Below are positions 12,200-24,536 of a stretch of 64,000 nt of DNA, one piece after another. The position numbers and the translations under genes are program-made. Under the pieces are notes generated by a model. That model worked only from the letters and a program-made list of their open reading frames with translations. It was not told where the DNA came from and made no database searches. Position 1 is the stretch's first letter. Every line of letters starts with the position of its first letter. Source of the stretch: Oxytricha trifallax (taxonomy: Eukaryota > Ciliophora > Spirotrichea > Sporadotrichida > Oxytrichidae); NCBI GenBank assembly GCA_000711775.1, contig ARYC01001327.1, positions 31,305 to 95,304 on the forward strand, written 5' to 3'.

Positions 12200-12667
12200 T
12201 CGCCACATAAAGCAAACAAGAAAAGGGCATTGCCTATTTCCCACACTATTTTGCGTCGATGAAGTTCGTTTGACTTAATATCTTAGAGGCTAACATCTAC
12301 TAAAAATTAGAAGGAGAATTTTAGTAAGGTACATATAGAGAAGATCAACGCCTTAAAGGGATATTGCAACTTTAGCAACTTTATTTATTTTGGGGATTAA
12401 TCTAAAGATGGCATTGTAAATATTAGCTTTGGTTCGTTTTACTTATGTCGCTATCATATAACTGCACTATGTGTCTTAAGAGGTTTCGGATTAACTGGAT
12501 TTGATTATAATTTATTTATAATTTTATTTATCTTCATTATTGTAGTATTATTGAGACACTATTTTTTCATACTTAATATTCTCTAGATTCTCACCAGATT
12601 CCTGCTTCATTTTATTTTTAGGGATTAAAGGATATCATCATTTTAGCCAATAATATTAAAATTTTGA
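12200..12667 (+). CDS. Putative membrane protein piece with possible 19-nt intron
   Basis: Plus-strand coding texture under the TGA-only code: KQEKGIAYFPHYFASMKF ends at about 12264, then NFSKVHIEKINALKGYCNF, GIVNISFGSFYLCRYH and a strongly hydrophobic stretch (about 12515-12570) that could span a membrane, to TGA 12665-12667. The two parts are in different registers; taking out 19 nt that begin GTTTG and end CTTAG (about 12265-12283) joins them. The intron reading is inference. No family recognised; 5' end not found. Confidence 0.45.
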
Positions 12668-12669
12668 AC

Positions 12670-15600
12670 TATTTAGAATAAATCTAAATTCATGCTTAAA
12701 GCAATGATTTTATAATAGCAACCAATACTCTTTAGTATTACTTATTTGGCCAAAGTTCCTAAATCAGTTAAAACTAATTTAGTCATGTATTTCTAATAAT
12801 AAATGAATTAATAGTTACCTGATTCACGATATTATCAGCTACATCTATATTTATTTGCCAATTTAAGCAAAGTAGTGGTACTACATTTTATATTTTCGTC
12901 GCTATTGGACTAGTCTAAACTTTAGTTGTTCTTCTGTTACTTTTAGTCTTGTTTAAACCAATATAGCTTATTTTAATTATTAAATTAAAAAATCTAAGGC
13001 ATCTTTCTATCATTTCAAATTTTTAAGAAACAAATCTATATCTTTAATGAAGTTTGGTGCTTACTGTAATGATAATTTTGATTTAATTAAGTGATTGTTA
13101 CATTTTTTATCCAAAGTAGTAAAATGAATACATGATAGCCTTATTTAACTTAAATTATTGCTTTAAGATTAATAAACAAACACAGTATTAGGTTAATTTG
13201 TTTTTTAAATTAAGAACAAAAGTAACCTATTTTTCATATAAAATTAAAATATAAATAAATGTCTAATAAAATGATTTAACATGATATGAATCTGCTAATC
13301 CCATTTATCTTATTCCATCAAAATCTATATTTAAATTATTTTTGGATTTGATTCAATCATAAAATCTTATTACATTTAAGTTTTAATTATATTGATAAAT
13401 ATAATTAAGAAATAGTGAAATCTCAGGAAAACTTAAATTCCTGAATAAATTGTTAAAAAAATTTGATTTATAATTAACAGTTTTATTATTTTTATTCTAA
13501 AGTTAATTAAACATGAATTATAATGTTTTATATGCTGTATATATTCGCTAAAAAGTTCTTATTTTGTTCATTTTATATACTTATTTTTCCTAATTGTAAC
13601 TTAACTTGAATCAATCATACTACGTTTAAATATGGCATATCAAGGCATATAATATAATACTAAACTTTATCTTTGACAATAAAAAGATAGTGTTTACTGT
13701 TTTAAGTCTCAACTTGGTTTAAATAGTTTTGCATAGAAATATAGATTGACAATAGTAAACATGATATATTTCAAGATTAAAATAATTCGATGATTTTTAA
13801 GCTTTAATTTTTTAAGATAAATTTATTAGATTATTATAGTTTGATTTACTAATCGTTTTTACATAATAAATTTTGATGAAGATTATGATTAATTTTTAAT
13901 TTCCATTTAATTTATTTGGTAAAAATCATTTACAAACTAGCAATCAATATGCCTTCATCATATTTTTATAACGTTCCTTTCATCTCTAAAAATAAATTTA
14001 AAGTTTGTTACAATATATTAAAGGCAATAATCTCCACAAAAATTTATATATAGTCTGCTTATAGCTTTATCTTTATACAATTTATTATCATTATTTGGAG
14101 TTTGAATTAGTTAATTTATTTGATAAACATTTATAAATAAATATGTATATAGTTTTGATCTTTCAAATTCAAATAAAAAGAATATATTAAGAGCGATCGA
14201 TTTATTATTTATTCAAAGTTTAGCATTAAATAATTATTGTGACAGAGGCAAAAATGGTATTAAAATCTGACTACGTTCTTTAAACATGACATTAAAGATG
14301 CATCTGGATATACGCAAAACAGAATGTTAGGAGTTTTCTATCATTTAGAATTTTACAGTGTATCGTACTGGTCTTCATTGATTTATATGATTAAAAGAAA
14401 ATATTCATCAAATCATTGTCAATTAATTGGCAAATAAAAGGATCATTTGAGTGTTAATAAACTTTTCTTTTAATATAATATTTATTATTATCAATTTTTC
14501 TATTTAAATTGTTAAAAGTAAGATTAAACTTCTAGGGTTTTCCAAATCTTCCTTTTATCTAAAATCTCGATATTTTTGAGAGCACCATAACGATTTCTTC
14601 TCAAGAAAATGTATTGAAAAGCAAGTAATATGTCTATCTTTATTGTAGATATTTCTTTAAATAATAAATAAACCTTAAATAAATTTAAATCTGCAAAATA
14701 GATTGAAAATACATCTCATTTTAATTTTTATCTTAAAGCATTTAAAAGGCACTATCAAAATAACTATTAAAATAATAGAATAAAACATACAAAGAATGTT
14801 GTTTCCATATTTTAACTTAATTTATATCCCAAAAACTTGATAAAAAAGGATAGGTAAATACTTATTTAAAATCTGCATCATAGTATTTATAATAAATTAA
14901 ACTAGCAAATTATAAGAATCAAAAACATCTGGGGTGAATTTCATTACGAAAGCATCATATCTGTTTAGAGCTATTCAAAAATGCACTATTGAGAGACAAG
15001 TAAAGCTTTCTCTCAAAATCTACATTTATACCAAATAATCAACTGAAACCAAGAATAAGTTATACAGCAATGCATAAAACTAGTTACTTTTGAATAATCA
15101 GTGCTAATATGATTATCAGTTTGATAGAAAACTTGTATTTAAATAAAATCTAGCTTGAAAATGACTTTAAGCAAATGTATAATTATTTTATAATTACTAT
15201 CTATTTATAATATTAAATGACTTAACATAATTAAAAAACTTTTATTACCTAAAAAGCATAACATTCAGAGTAAACAAGTGTTTACTTCTCATTTATGATC
15301 ATCTTCTGAATCTTAGTTATAGTTCCCTTCTCTTTTCATTAACAATAACATTTTATAAATAAAGTTATATCCTAATTTAAATAGTATAAAATTATTATTA
15401 AAATGCTTATTAGTAATTAATTTTTTACATTTTATAAGATTTTTTATTAATTATCTATATATTATTTATACATAGTGCTTTAAAAATTCAAACAGATCTA
15501 TTCTTTCCAGTCCTAATGCTTTATACTTTTGCTGTTTAAATTCTTTATTAACCTTGTAAGCATACTTAACAATGTTGCATTGTTATTCCAAGAATAAGTC

Positions 15601-15930
15601 AATAATCATTCAAACAAAATAAATAGTATCAAATCCTAATAAATAAATATATAAATAAATAGGAATTATAAATAAATAAAATAAATTCTTATATTCGAAT
15701 GAGTATACAGAAAGTGATAAATATAAAGGTATTCATCACGAATAACTTAATAAATTGTTTAAATAAATTGTAATATTTAGAGTTAATATAAAAAGAAAAA
15801 GTTTATATTTATGAATAATATGAAATGTGTATTTATCTTTATAATCTATATTTCAATCGAGTATAAATTTGATTAAATAAAGGATCAATTATATTTTAAA
15901 TGATCAATTTACATTATTAAATTAGAAAGT
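12670..15930. other. Long AT-rich spacer
   Basis: About 3.3 kb without a supported gene, repeat or RNA. A/T tracts and scattered AATAAA-like strings only. Confidence 0.5.
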
Positions 15931-16072
15931 TATAAGGATAGGGTGACCCACAGGGGCCCGAGACTGGAGACTTTCTAATAGAGCTTTCTACTACACTAAG
16001 GCCTATCGAGGGCAGGTAGGGGGTTGCTGGGCACAACGCATGAGGGACCAGTCGCCGGGGTTCAATCTGCCA

Positions 16073-16387
16073 TCATTCACTCTTCGAGTCGTCTGCACGC
16101 TAAGGATTTCCCTGCATAGATGAGTTACCTGGCTTGAGTTCAGTTTCCTAGGTAATAGGGAGCTGGATGAAGGTACGCTCTGCCTTCGAAAGTGAGAAGA
16201 CGAAAACCATTGAAGCCAACGATAATGATTTTCCTCCCACACCGGGTTAGGGTGCTGAAGCTACCACAGCGAAAGGATAGGGATTACGTTTCCCAGCAGC
16301 GGTGGGACCGTTAAGCATTTTTCTCCATCTTCTGTCATTCAGTTGGATCTCACAGGCTCTGTCCCCAGGTACAAACTGTGGTAACAT
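16073..16387 (-). CDS. Hypothetical protein in GC-rich island (probable MDS)
   Basis: The island at about 15935-16510 has far higher G/C than its flanks. On the minus strand the frame from ATG 16387-16385 to TGA 16075-16073 (104 residues) is open and stays open upstream to the island edge near 16510, so the true start may be elsewhere. Blocks: PQFVPGDRACEIQLNDRRW, GKRNPYPFAVVASAP, MVFVFSLSKAERTFIQLP and a hydrophilic Asp/Lys end. Two other frames are also open for over 100 codons, which is not rare when only one triplet stops translation, so the assignment is moderate. Boundaries with the AT-rich flanks are sharp, as at MDS/IES junctions. Confidence 0.5.
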
Positions 16388-16527
16388 CTTGATTTTGGGA
16401 GAAGACTAGGTAATAGCGAGAATGGTTTTTTCCTAGTTTTCTACTTTATGACTGCCACGTCGCGGAATTTGCCGCGCCAACTCACTCAGATACGTCTACG
16501 TCACGACTAAAATTGATGATTTGATTT

Positions 16528-16600
16528 TAGTATTAAACAGTGATATGTTAAAATTATTTGATTTTAAATCATTAATCACAAATGATCAATTTAATTTCGC
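16528..16600. repeat. Dispersed germline repeat, copy 1
   Basis: GTATTAAACAGTGATATGTT and the following ATTTGATTTTAA...CATTAATCA recur at about 31198-31260 with few changes. Both copies are in AT-rich DNA; the first abuts the GC-rich island. Confidence 0.55.
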
Positions 16601-17400
16601 TTATTTTATTTAAAATTTATTCACAAAGATAATTCTAATTTTTGATTTAAATTAAATTTTCTATTAATATAAAATTGCCAATTGCTCTTTGCCATTTTGA
16701 GTATTTCTACTATCAATTAATTAAAGATTTTTTAATTTTTGTATAAATATATAAAAAATACAGCATTAATTCATAAATTTTGGTCTGCTTTTCTATTTAT
16801 TACCATAGAATATATATTTGCTCTTTCTTATTTATCTTAAATTTTAAATTATTTAATTGCTAAACAATGATGTACAATTCCTAATAAATGGCATTTTATT
16901 TATCTCAATAACTTTTAAATCTAGCTCTTGGTTTTTTATTATTTATTCCAATTGTTTTATTATGAATTAACAAAAATGTAATGTAATAACGATGAAATCA
17001 TGGCTATGTATAAAAATATGATATAAAATAGCTGGTAACATTTAACCATAATTTTGAGTCCTACGATTAAATTGAATTTTATATGAATCATTACTGTTTA
17101 TATAACCATTTATAAAGCCATTATCACAATATTAAAGTATTCTACTCTGAGATTGGCGATATCGAATTAGTTTTAGTAGTTTGTATCATAACCACAGTTA
17201 AAATTTTTCTTATTTACTTCTCTTTGGATTTTTAATAAACTCTACATTTATTGTAGTTCAAAAGTTATACTGTAGTTATATTTTTATGTTTCGGCCTAAA
17301 CAATGCAAACTAGTTAATTACTTCATAAGATTGATATTCTAATACTTACTAGTTCTTAGCAGGTGTAATAAATTACCAATAAATAAAGTTGACTTAAATT
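16600..17400. other. AT-rich spacer
   Basis: No supported feature. Confidence 0.5.
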
Positions 17401-18345
17401 ATAAGGTAAAAATATCGTTTTAAAAGTCAATTTGAAAATTAATAATCTGAACTAAGTAGTATATAATAAAGAGCTTTGTTTTATATAAGCATTATTATGA
17501 TAAATTAGTATGATATTAGATTCTGTAATGGTTGACCTTTCTCTTTGCGCGATTTGTAAAGTACATTGTATACTGAACATCTCAAACAAATAGTGATTTC
17601 GTGCTCTTCAGTTTGTATTTTTGTAGGTTAGCTGATATCTGTGTGATTTTAGTAGATTCCGTGAAATTTTGTTGCATCTGCGCTTATTGAGTCTCTTACT
17701 GTTCAACTACCGTCCACTTTATATACAGTGTATCTCTAGCAACAACCTGTAAAAACACTTACTTTTAAGTAACATATTTTTTAAATAGGGTGATAGTAGA
17801 AATAACAGATGAATGAAGAATCAGGTCTTGTCAAGACAAAAATAAGTTTTGGTAAGTAATTTTTCTCTAAGTAGAATTCATTTTTCATTTTTAACTGAAC
17901 TTATTTTTGTCTTGACAAGACCTGATTCTTCATTCATCTGTTATTTCTACTATCACCCTATTTAAAAAATATGTTACTTAAAAGTAAGTGTTTTTACAGG
18001 TTGTTGCTAGAGATACACTGTATATAAAGTGGACGGTAGTTGAACAGTAAGAGACTCAATAAGCGCAGATGCAACAAAATTTCACGGAATCTACTAAAAT
18101 CACACAGATATCAGCTAACCTACAAAAATACAAACTGAAGAGCACGAAATCACTATTTGTTTGAGATGTTCAGTATACAATGTACTTTACAAATCGCGCA
18201 AAGAGAAAGGTCAACCATTACAGAATCTAATATCATACTAATTTATCAAAATAATGCTTATATAAAGCAAAGCTCTTTATTATATACTACTTAGTTCAGA
18301 TTATTAATTTTCAAATTGACTTATAAAACGATATTTTTACCTTAT
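17401..18345. repeat. Large near-perfect palindrome (foldback element)
   Basis: Arms of about 448 bp (17401-17848 and 17898-18345) are reverse complements with very few differences and are separated by a spacer of about 49 bp. The ends are ATAAGGTAAAAATATCG and its complement. Interior G/C is above background (for example CTTTGCGCG, ACGGTAGTTGAAC). No open frame is convincing, so it looks non-autonomous. No clear target duplication could be assigned. Confidence 0.9.
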
Positions 18346-18554
18346 CTTACTGAAGATTTAAATTATAAGTTCTAGTAATTAGATTTTACCTACAAACAAG
18401 ATTTTTAAATGCACAGTAAAATATTAGAGAGAAAAGAAGCTTTTACAAAAGTTAAGAATGTAAGAGGACAAGAAAAGAGTAGAAAACTCGATTTTTTAAA
18501 TACAGTGATATATTCTTATAAGTTACATATAAGAAATAACATTTCCAAACAGAG

Positions 18555-18740
18555 ATGGAATCATCTCATTCAAAAAACAAATATGAAAATACTAGAGAAG
18601 AAGAAGATAGATTAAACAGCTGTTATAAAATGAAGAAAGCAAGAGGTTTGGAGTTGATTATAGAGACCAACGAGAGAAAGTGTTACTCTTTTAAAGCAAT
18701 TATTATCAGACTTACTTAATAAATTTATTTAGAAGATAAA
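18555..18740 (+). CDS. Small hypothetical ORF beside the palindrome
   Basis: ATG at 18555. Residues are charged and coding-like (NKYENTREEEDRLNSCYK, LIIETNERKCYSFK), but the frame then drifts into AT-rich sequence without a nearby TGA. An overlapping frame from 18409 is weaker. No family recognised. Confidence 0.3.
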
Positions 18741-19222
18741 TTTTAATAGATATTTATAAATATATAATAAAAATTCCAGCAGTAGTTAAAATCATGCGTT
18801 TAAAAGTTTTTGATTTATAGTCACTAAGTATATTTTGAGAATAAATATAGAAACAAGAGATAATATGGACAACTTAAAAAATAATATAAATAATGTTTGA
18901 TTATTAATTAAGTTGATTTATTACATGCATAAAATGAAAAACATAAAATTATTGGAAATTTAATATTCGTATGGATTGAAAAGTCGTATAATTTGATCAA
19001 TTTAGATATTAAGAAATTTCAATATCAATTATGAATCTTTATAATAAAACGAAATTAAATAATAAAAAATACTACATTCATTTTTATAAAATAAGGAATA
19101 AATAATAATATTTATAAAAAATACAAATTTTAAAGTAAATATTTCAATTTTGTGATAAATTGAAAAAAATAAACGAAAATAGATAATAAAAATTTTAAAG
19201 AAATCATTTTTGAATCTTATAA

Positions 19223-19637
19223 TATTGTAGAAATACATTTAATTTGGAAAAATAATTATAATTAAATTAAAATAAATTAAAATTCTTAGCAGTTAAAGTT
19301 GGCCAATTTAAACGATCTTGGGCTCATTCGATTTAGAATTCAAAATTAGCTGGACTTTATTATTGGCTGTACTATTTTATTGCATTCCTGGAGTGAGATA
19401 ACTCTACTAATTGAAGGGTATAATTTAATGAATTTAGAGGTAATCAATTAAAGTAGAGTTATCTCACTCCAGGAATGCAATAAAATAGTACAGCCAATAA
19501 TAAAGTCCAGCTAATTTTGAATTCTAAATCGAATGAGCCAAGATCGTTTAAATTGGCCAACTTTAACTGCTAAGAATTTTAATTTATTTTAATTTAATTA
19601 TAATTATTTTTCCAAATTCAAGTGTATTTCTACAATA
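19223..19637. repeat. TA-flanked foldback element, copy 1
   Basis: Inverted arms 19225-about 19409 and about 19452-19635 with ends TTGTAGAAATACA and TGTATTTCTACAA, flanked on both sides by TA (19223-24, 19636-37). The same element, diverged by scattered substitutions, is at 59173-59587. The TA duplication and TIR-only structure fit a MITE mobilised by a Tc1/mariner-type transposase. Confidence 0.88.
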
Positions 19638-21231
19638 TAATATCAAATTAAAATAATTTGTATTAAAAAAACTTATAAAAAATTAAATAAAATAAAAATA
19701 ATACATGATAATTATAAAAACATAATTGCATAAATTATTCATGTTAAATGGGTAAAAAAATACATTTATAATGAGATGTAAAGCATTATCTTTGAGAATT
19801 AATTAATTATTTATAAAAAATAAAATTATATACTAATTAAAAGTTAGCAATCAAAATTCTTTAACAATTTTGCTTTTTGCTAAAATATTTTATTTAACAT
19901 GTTGATTTTAGTGATCTCTTTAAATTTAATGAAAAACGATTGTTTTTAAACTTGCATTTGACTAAGTAAGAAGTTTTTAGGCTTAAAAACCTTTCAATTC
20001 CTATTGCTAAACATAAAAAACTAACTATCTATATTTAACTAGTCAATTCTAATAAAACCCTTTTAAAAATTAGACAAGAATAGAGCGTTTAGAATAAAGA
20101 GATCAAGACTAATTGCGAAAATAGAATTTATTAGAATAATAAAATTGATTGAAGATTAATAACAGATCAGAAACTAAAACTGATTCAATCTATATTAAAA
20201 AACATTAGCAGGATCATTAAACTTTATAAGCTAAAACATCTCTACTAATTAAATTTAGTTTTAAAACATCTTTAAAATATTAGAAACAACAAGATCCTTT
20301 TTCACCTCTACCTTCCAAAAACAAGTACTTAATTTATTTTCTTCTTCATTTCCTTCTTATTAAAAAATGTTTATTTCATATTTGAATCTTGTGGTTTTAG
20401 CTTAAATAATTAATTAAACATAATCAATAAAGTAATCTAATTAAGAATAATGAAAAACAATTGTCATTCAACTTGCATTTGACTAAGTAAAAAGACAATA
20501 ACCTTTAACACTTTACAATTCTTAGTCCTTTGCCTTAAAATCTTGCTATCTTAACTTCTTTATCTCGAATTTTTTCACATTAAAATTCTCATACTCTGTA
20601 ATTTGTGTATCCACTTAACGTATACTTCATCATAATGATATATTTATACTATTTCAAAAAAATAATTATCATCTCATTAAACAATTTTCTAATTTCTAAT
20701 ATTCACCTCATTCTTGATATATTAGAGATCGATGACTAACCAAATTTATTTTATAATTTACTTAATTTGAGTTCATTGTTATTTATATATCTTAATTGTT
20801 TCATTAGATTATTAAAATTTTGTACAAATTTAAATATTTTTTTAAAAAAATTAGTTTTACATTTTATATTTACCAAGTTGCAATAATTTTTATCTTTGAA
20901 ATCTAATAATTTTAAGAAATTCAATTCACTGCTTTTAATAGTAAATACTTTTAGAGCGACCTCATATTTTTTTCACTCGATTGGACTCAAATTAAAAATT
21001 TTAATCATTAAAATATTTTTAACGAATATCATGCAATTTATTAAATTTATTTTGTTATAATATTCTAACATTACCTTAGTTCTAACAAACATATGTTATC
21101 ATCGATTTTATAATCGATTACAAATTTTAGAAATCTGAGTCCTTTTCAAAGTTAAGCCTTAAAAAGACAAACCCTTATTATTTATTTTGAAATATTGCAA
21201 TTTTCAATCTAATGCTTATTTTGTTTTCTAT
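19638..21231. other. AT-rich spacer
   Basis: No supported gene. It ends at the ATT target repeat of TBE-B. Confidence 0.5.
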
Positions 21232-21234
21232 ATT

Positions 21235-21372
21235 TAAAACCCCAAAACCCTTTCAGTAGTTTGATTGAGTTTTTGATTGATAAAAGTAGACTATTAGTGC
21301 ATACTTTATTAAGGTTTTAATAGGGTTTATGTAGGGGTTTAATGTTTAAATATTAGTAATTTAAGTGAGTAT
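21235..21372. repeat. Left terminal inverted repeat of TBE-B
   Basis: About 138 bp, matching in reverse the block at 30479-30615. It includes the C4A4-type end and CCCTATTAAAACC-type internal repeats. The kinase ORF stop (TGA 21255-21253) lies inside it. Confidence 0.88.
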
Positions 21373-22828
21373 TTAAAGCTAGTTTTATAAATATTTCACA
21401 CAAACATAAGCTTAGAGTCATGTGGCAGTTCTCTGAATTTTATCTTTTTAAGTTATATTTGATTGCATCTAGCGTTACTTCATTTTAATTTCTTGGTTTG
21501 ATTATTGTAGAGCATGCAAGCTCTCTGAGGCCTTCATTTATTTTATTCTATCGAGATATTGTTTGATTCTCTGCTTAGAATCTCTCTCACCCCTGCAGCT
21601 AAAGTAATCGTTTCTTGGCATGTCGCGCTCTCTATTATTATTACTGCTAGAGCCCAGATATCCCATTAAGTGTCTCCATCTCTCCAATCCTCTCTCTCTG
21701 GAAAATATCCAGTAGTGCCGTATACACTTCCTTATGCAGAGGTTTGCACTCTTTGAGCTCTGTTGAAGTAAATAATATAAACTCTTAGAGGCTGAAAGTC
21801 CATCATTATATTTTCTGGCTTTAAGTCTCTATGAACGTAACCAAGCTTGTGAAGCTCTTCTATTCCCTCAACTATCTGTTGTACTATCTAGCCAATTTAC
21901 CTCTGGCATCTTTTGTCAGATAAAAACTCTCTGTAAGTCATTTCAAGAAGAGGAAGCCTAAATGCTACATGATTTCTTCCAAGTAATATGGCATCAAGCT
22001 GAATTATTTGCCTGCACTTTTTTAAATTTGCTTATTAAAGAGCATAATACTCATTAGCAAGTTCCATTTAGAATTTGTCATCAGCAAGAAAGTATTTGAA
22101 TGGATATATCTTATAAGCGTATTAGTCATCTGTAATGACTCTCTTTTCTATTTATTACTCTAGAGTGAATTAGCTTTCAAGACAAGAATTAAGTCAATAA
22201 TTTTCAAGAGAGGAATCTTTATAACCTCGATTTTTACCATAATTTTATTGATCTCTAAGACTGTGAAAGTTCTGGACAGCTCTATTCATTTTGACTTACT
22301 TCTATACCTCAACCCTAAGAGACTCAGAAGGATTTCTTAAATCTTTTCCTGTAGGTTCATGAATAAACACAAAGCTTTGATTGTGCTTTTTATTTAAGTG
22401 CACTTTAAGATCTCTTGTATGATAATAAGGGTTCTCACAAAACTCGAAGACGTACTTGCCATCCTTTTTTTAATGCTAGAGGTATAGCCTAGGCATATCT
22501 TTTTGTATATCTCTCAAGTTTGTCTCATGTAAGTTGATTTGTAGATGAAAACTTTATTACATTCTTTGCATTAATAGTTAACTTTGGCTGGTAATATTGA
22601 GTGCTCTATGGCGGGTTGTTTAACCTCCTCCTCAATTTGCGCAACTTCTATGATGGTCTCTTGCTTAATTTATATTTAAATCTCAAATCTAGACTGGTCA
22701 AAGTTGTCATAAGTTGATTCTCACTGAGAGCAAACATCTTTAGTCTCTACTTTTCTTGGTTGCTGGAATGATAACTTATATTGGCTTAATCCAAGTAATG
22801 CCGCTCTTCTCAAAAGGCTAGCGCTCAT
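21253..22828 (-). pseudogene. TBE zinc-finger/protein-kinase, copy B
   Basis: ATG at 22828-22826 (begins MSASLLRRAALLG). The first finger keeps CKECNKVF, but the His region is out of frame through an extra base near 22520. HRDLKPEN in TBE-C corresponds here to a changed block near 21835 with altered residues. The magnesium-binding motif reads YFN in place of DFN (near 21770), so the Asp is lost, and the Gly of GTPGYFP is changed (GTTGYFP). The frame reaches TGA in the terminal repeat. Several inactivating changes make this copy a pseudogene. It shares an upstream region with the 22-kDa gene, now pushed 1.1 kb apart by the foldback. Confidence 0.82.
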
Positions 22829-23190
22829 TTTTGTTTGCTGATATATTTTATTATAATTATGATAAAATCTTCTTAGATAAACTATTATACTAGAGTATAA
22901 GACACCCTGGTAAATTCTTAGCTGAGAGGAAAGAAAATTAACTAACCATAAAAAACTGAAAGCTGAAATATTTTAATGAGAATTTTATACATTTTAGTAA
23001 ATTAAAATACTCCTAATGAAGTTTTGTTTCTCTAAGAGGTCCTCCAAATCAAGTTTGAACTTAATTTTAAGGTAAAATTATTAAGCATTTTTAAATTTAA
23101 TATGTTCCTAATTAAGTTTAAACCTTAAAATTTAACTCCTAATAAATTTTGAACTTAATTTGGAGGACCTCCCAAAATAATTAAACATTA

Positions 23191-24330
23191 TTGTTAAAAT
23201 ATAAAACAAATAGGTAAATTGAAATAAAGTAAATGAAGATTAAGCATGCTGTAGGTGTAACAGCCATGTATTTGGTAGGCTTTTAATACTAATCAGGTTT
23301 AAAAAAAGATCAAATTTAGACTTAAATAAATAACAGTAATTTAATTAAAAATGTACGCTATAGGTTCAAATAAATTTACAATCCGTACAGTGTACAATTT
23401 AATTTATTATTATAATTACTTTTAATATTAATATCAGTAGAATGTACAATGTACAGTTTGTACTAATATATGAACCTAGACTGTACAAATTACAAACCCC
23501 AATAGTCTAATTCTCAATGTTGTGATGTATAATATGTTTAAAGTTTTAATTAATTAATAAGTGTAGGGTACTAATGTCTGAGCCGGGTAATCTATACCAC
23601 TCCCTCTCCCTCGCGCCGATATCACTCTATGTCTTTCTCTCCCGGATGCTTGACTGCGCTGCACCGTATCTTCTCTGATCTCTCTCGTCCGTGCCATTAG
23701 GGCAGAACCCGGAGACTGTAGCTTACCGTGCACTCGTGAGTCACTGTGAAAGATGTGAAAGAGGCGAACTGGTGCAAAAGATGTCTTGAAGGACTTGTGA
23801 TGGCCGGCAACAACGTGGCCCTAGAGGCACGGATGAGAGAGATCAGAGAAGATACGGTGCAGCGCAGTCAAGCATCCGGGAGAGAAAGACATAGAGTGAT
23901 ATCGGCGCGAGGGAGAGGGAGTGGTATAGATTACCCGGCTCAGACATTAGTACCCTACACTTATTAATTAATTAAAACTTTAAACATATTATACATCACA
24001 ACATTGAGAATTAGACTATTGGGGTTTGTAATTTGTACAGTCTAGGTTCATATATTAGTACAAACTGTACATTGTACATTCTACTGATATTAATATTAAA
24101 AGTAATTATAATAATAAATTAAATTGTACACTGTACGGATTGTAAATTTATTTGAACCTATAGCGTACATTTTTAATTAAATTACTGTTATTTATTTAAG
24201 TCTAAATTTGATCTTTTTTTAAACCTGATTAGTATTAAAAGCCTACCAAATACATGGCTGTTACACCTACAGCATGCTTAATCTTCATTTACTTTATTTC
24301 AATTTACCTATTTGTTTTATATTTTAACAA
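23191..24330. repeat. 1140-bp foldback inserted in TBE-B, TA target duplication
   Basis: Ends TTGTTAAAATATAAAAC and complement, flanked by TA (23189-90 and 24331-32). TBE-C carries the uninterrupted site (AAACATTATTAGGAGC near 55546), so the target is TA and the duplication is 2 bp. Arms are about 505 bp (23191-23695 and 23826-24330). The outer parts are AT-rich, the inner 120 bp of each arm GC-rich. A 130-bp single-copy centre (23696-23825) is not part of the palindrome. A frame across the centre starting at 23746 is open but unsupported. Confidence 0.93.
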
Positions 24331-24536
24331 TATTAGGAGCAATTTAATGGAGATAGATTGATAGAAATGGAAATTAATCTGTAAAACTTGGAGCAACTTT
24401 TTCAATGCTTCTCCTCATATCTTTTCAAGGTTGACCTCCATTAGGTCATCCCTATTTAGTAGTTAGATTTTAATAAACTTAGAATGGATATCCATAATTT
24501 TAAATTTCATTAACATTACTAGAAAGAGGAAGCAAG

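Noticed and set aside
16040-16080. tRNA T-arm-like string (GGGGTTCAATC)
   Set aside because: No matching acceptor, D or anticodon stems could be built around it.
16003-16242. 79-codon minus-strand frame in the GC island
   Set aside because: It is open, but Trp/Ser/Arg-rich texture is poorer than the overlapping frame ending at 16073. With one stop codon, long chance frames are common.
15935-16510. rRNA fragment
   Set aside because: No recognisable rRNA core segment; a protein frame explains the island at least as well.
19029-19238. Minus-strand ORF rich in Phe/Ile/Tyr/Asn
   Set aside because: Composition equals the AT-rich background, and it overlaps the end of the foldback element.
23746-23967. 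ORF across the centre of the TBE-B foldback
   Set aside because: Half lies in the palindrome arm and is constrained by the other arm; no homologue or codon pattern supports it.
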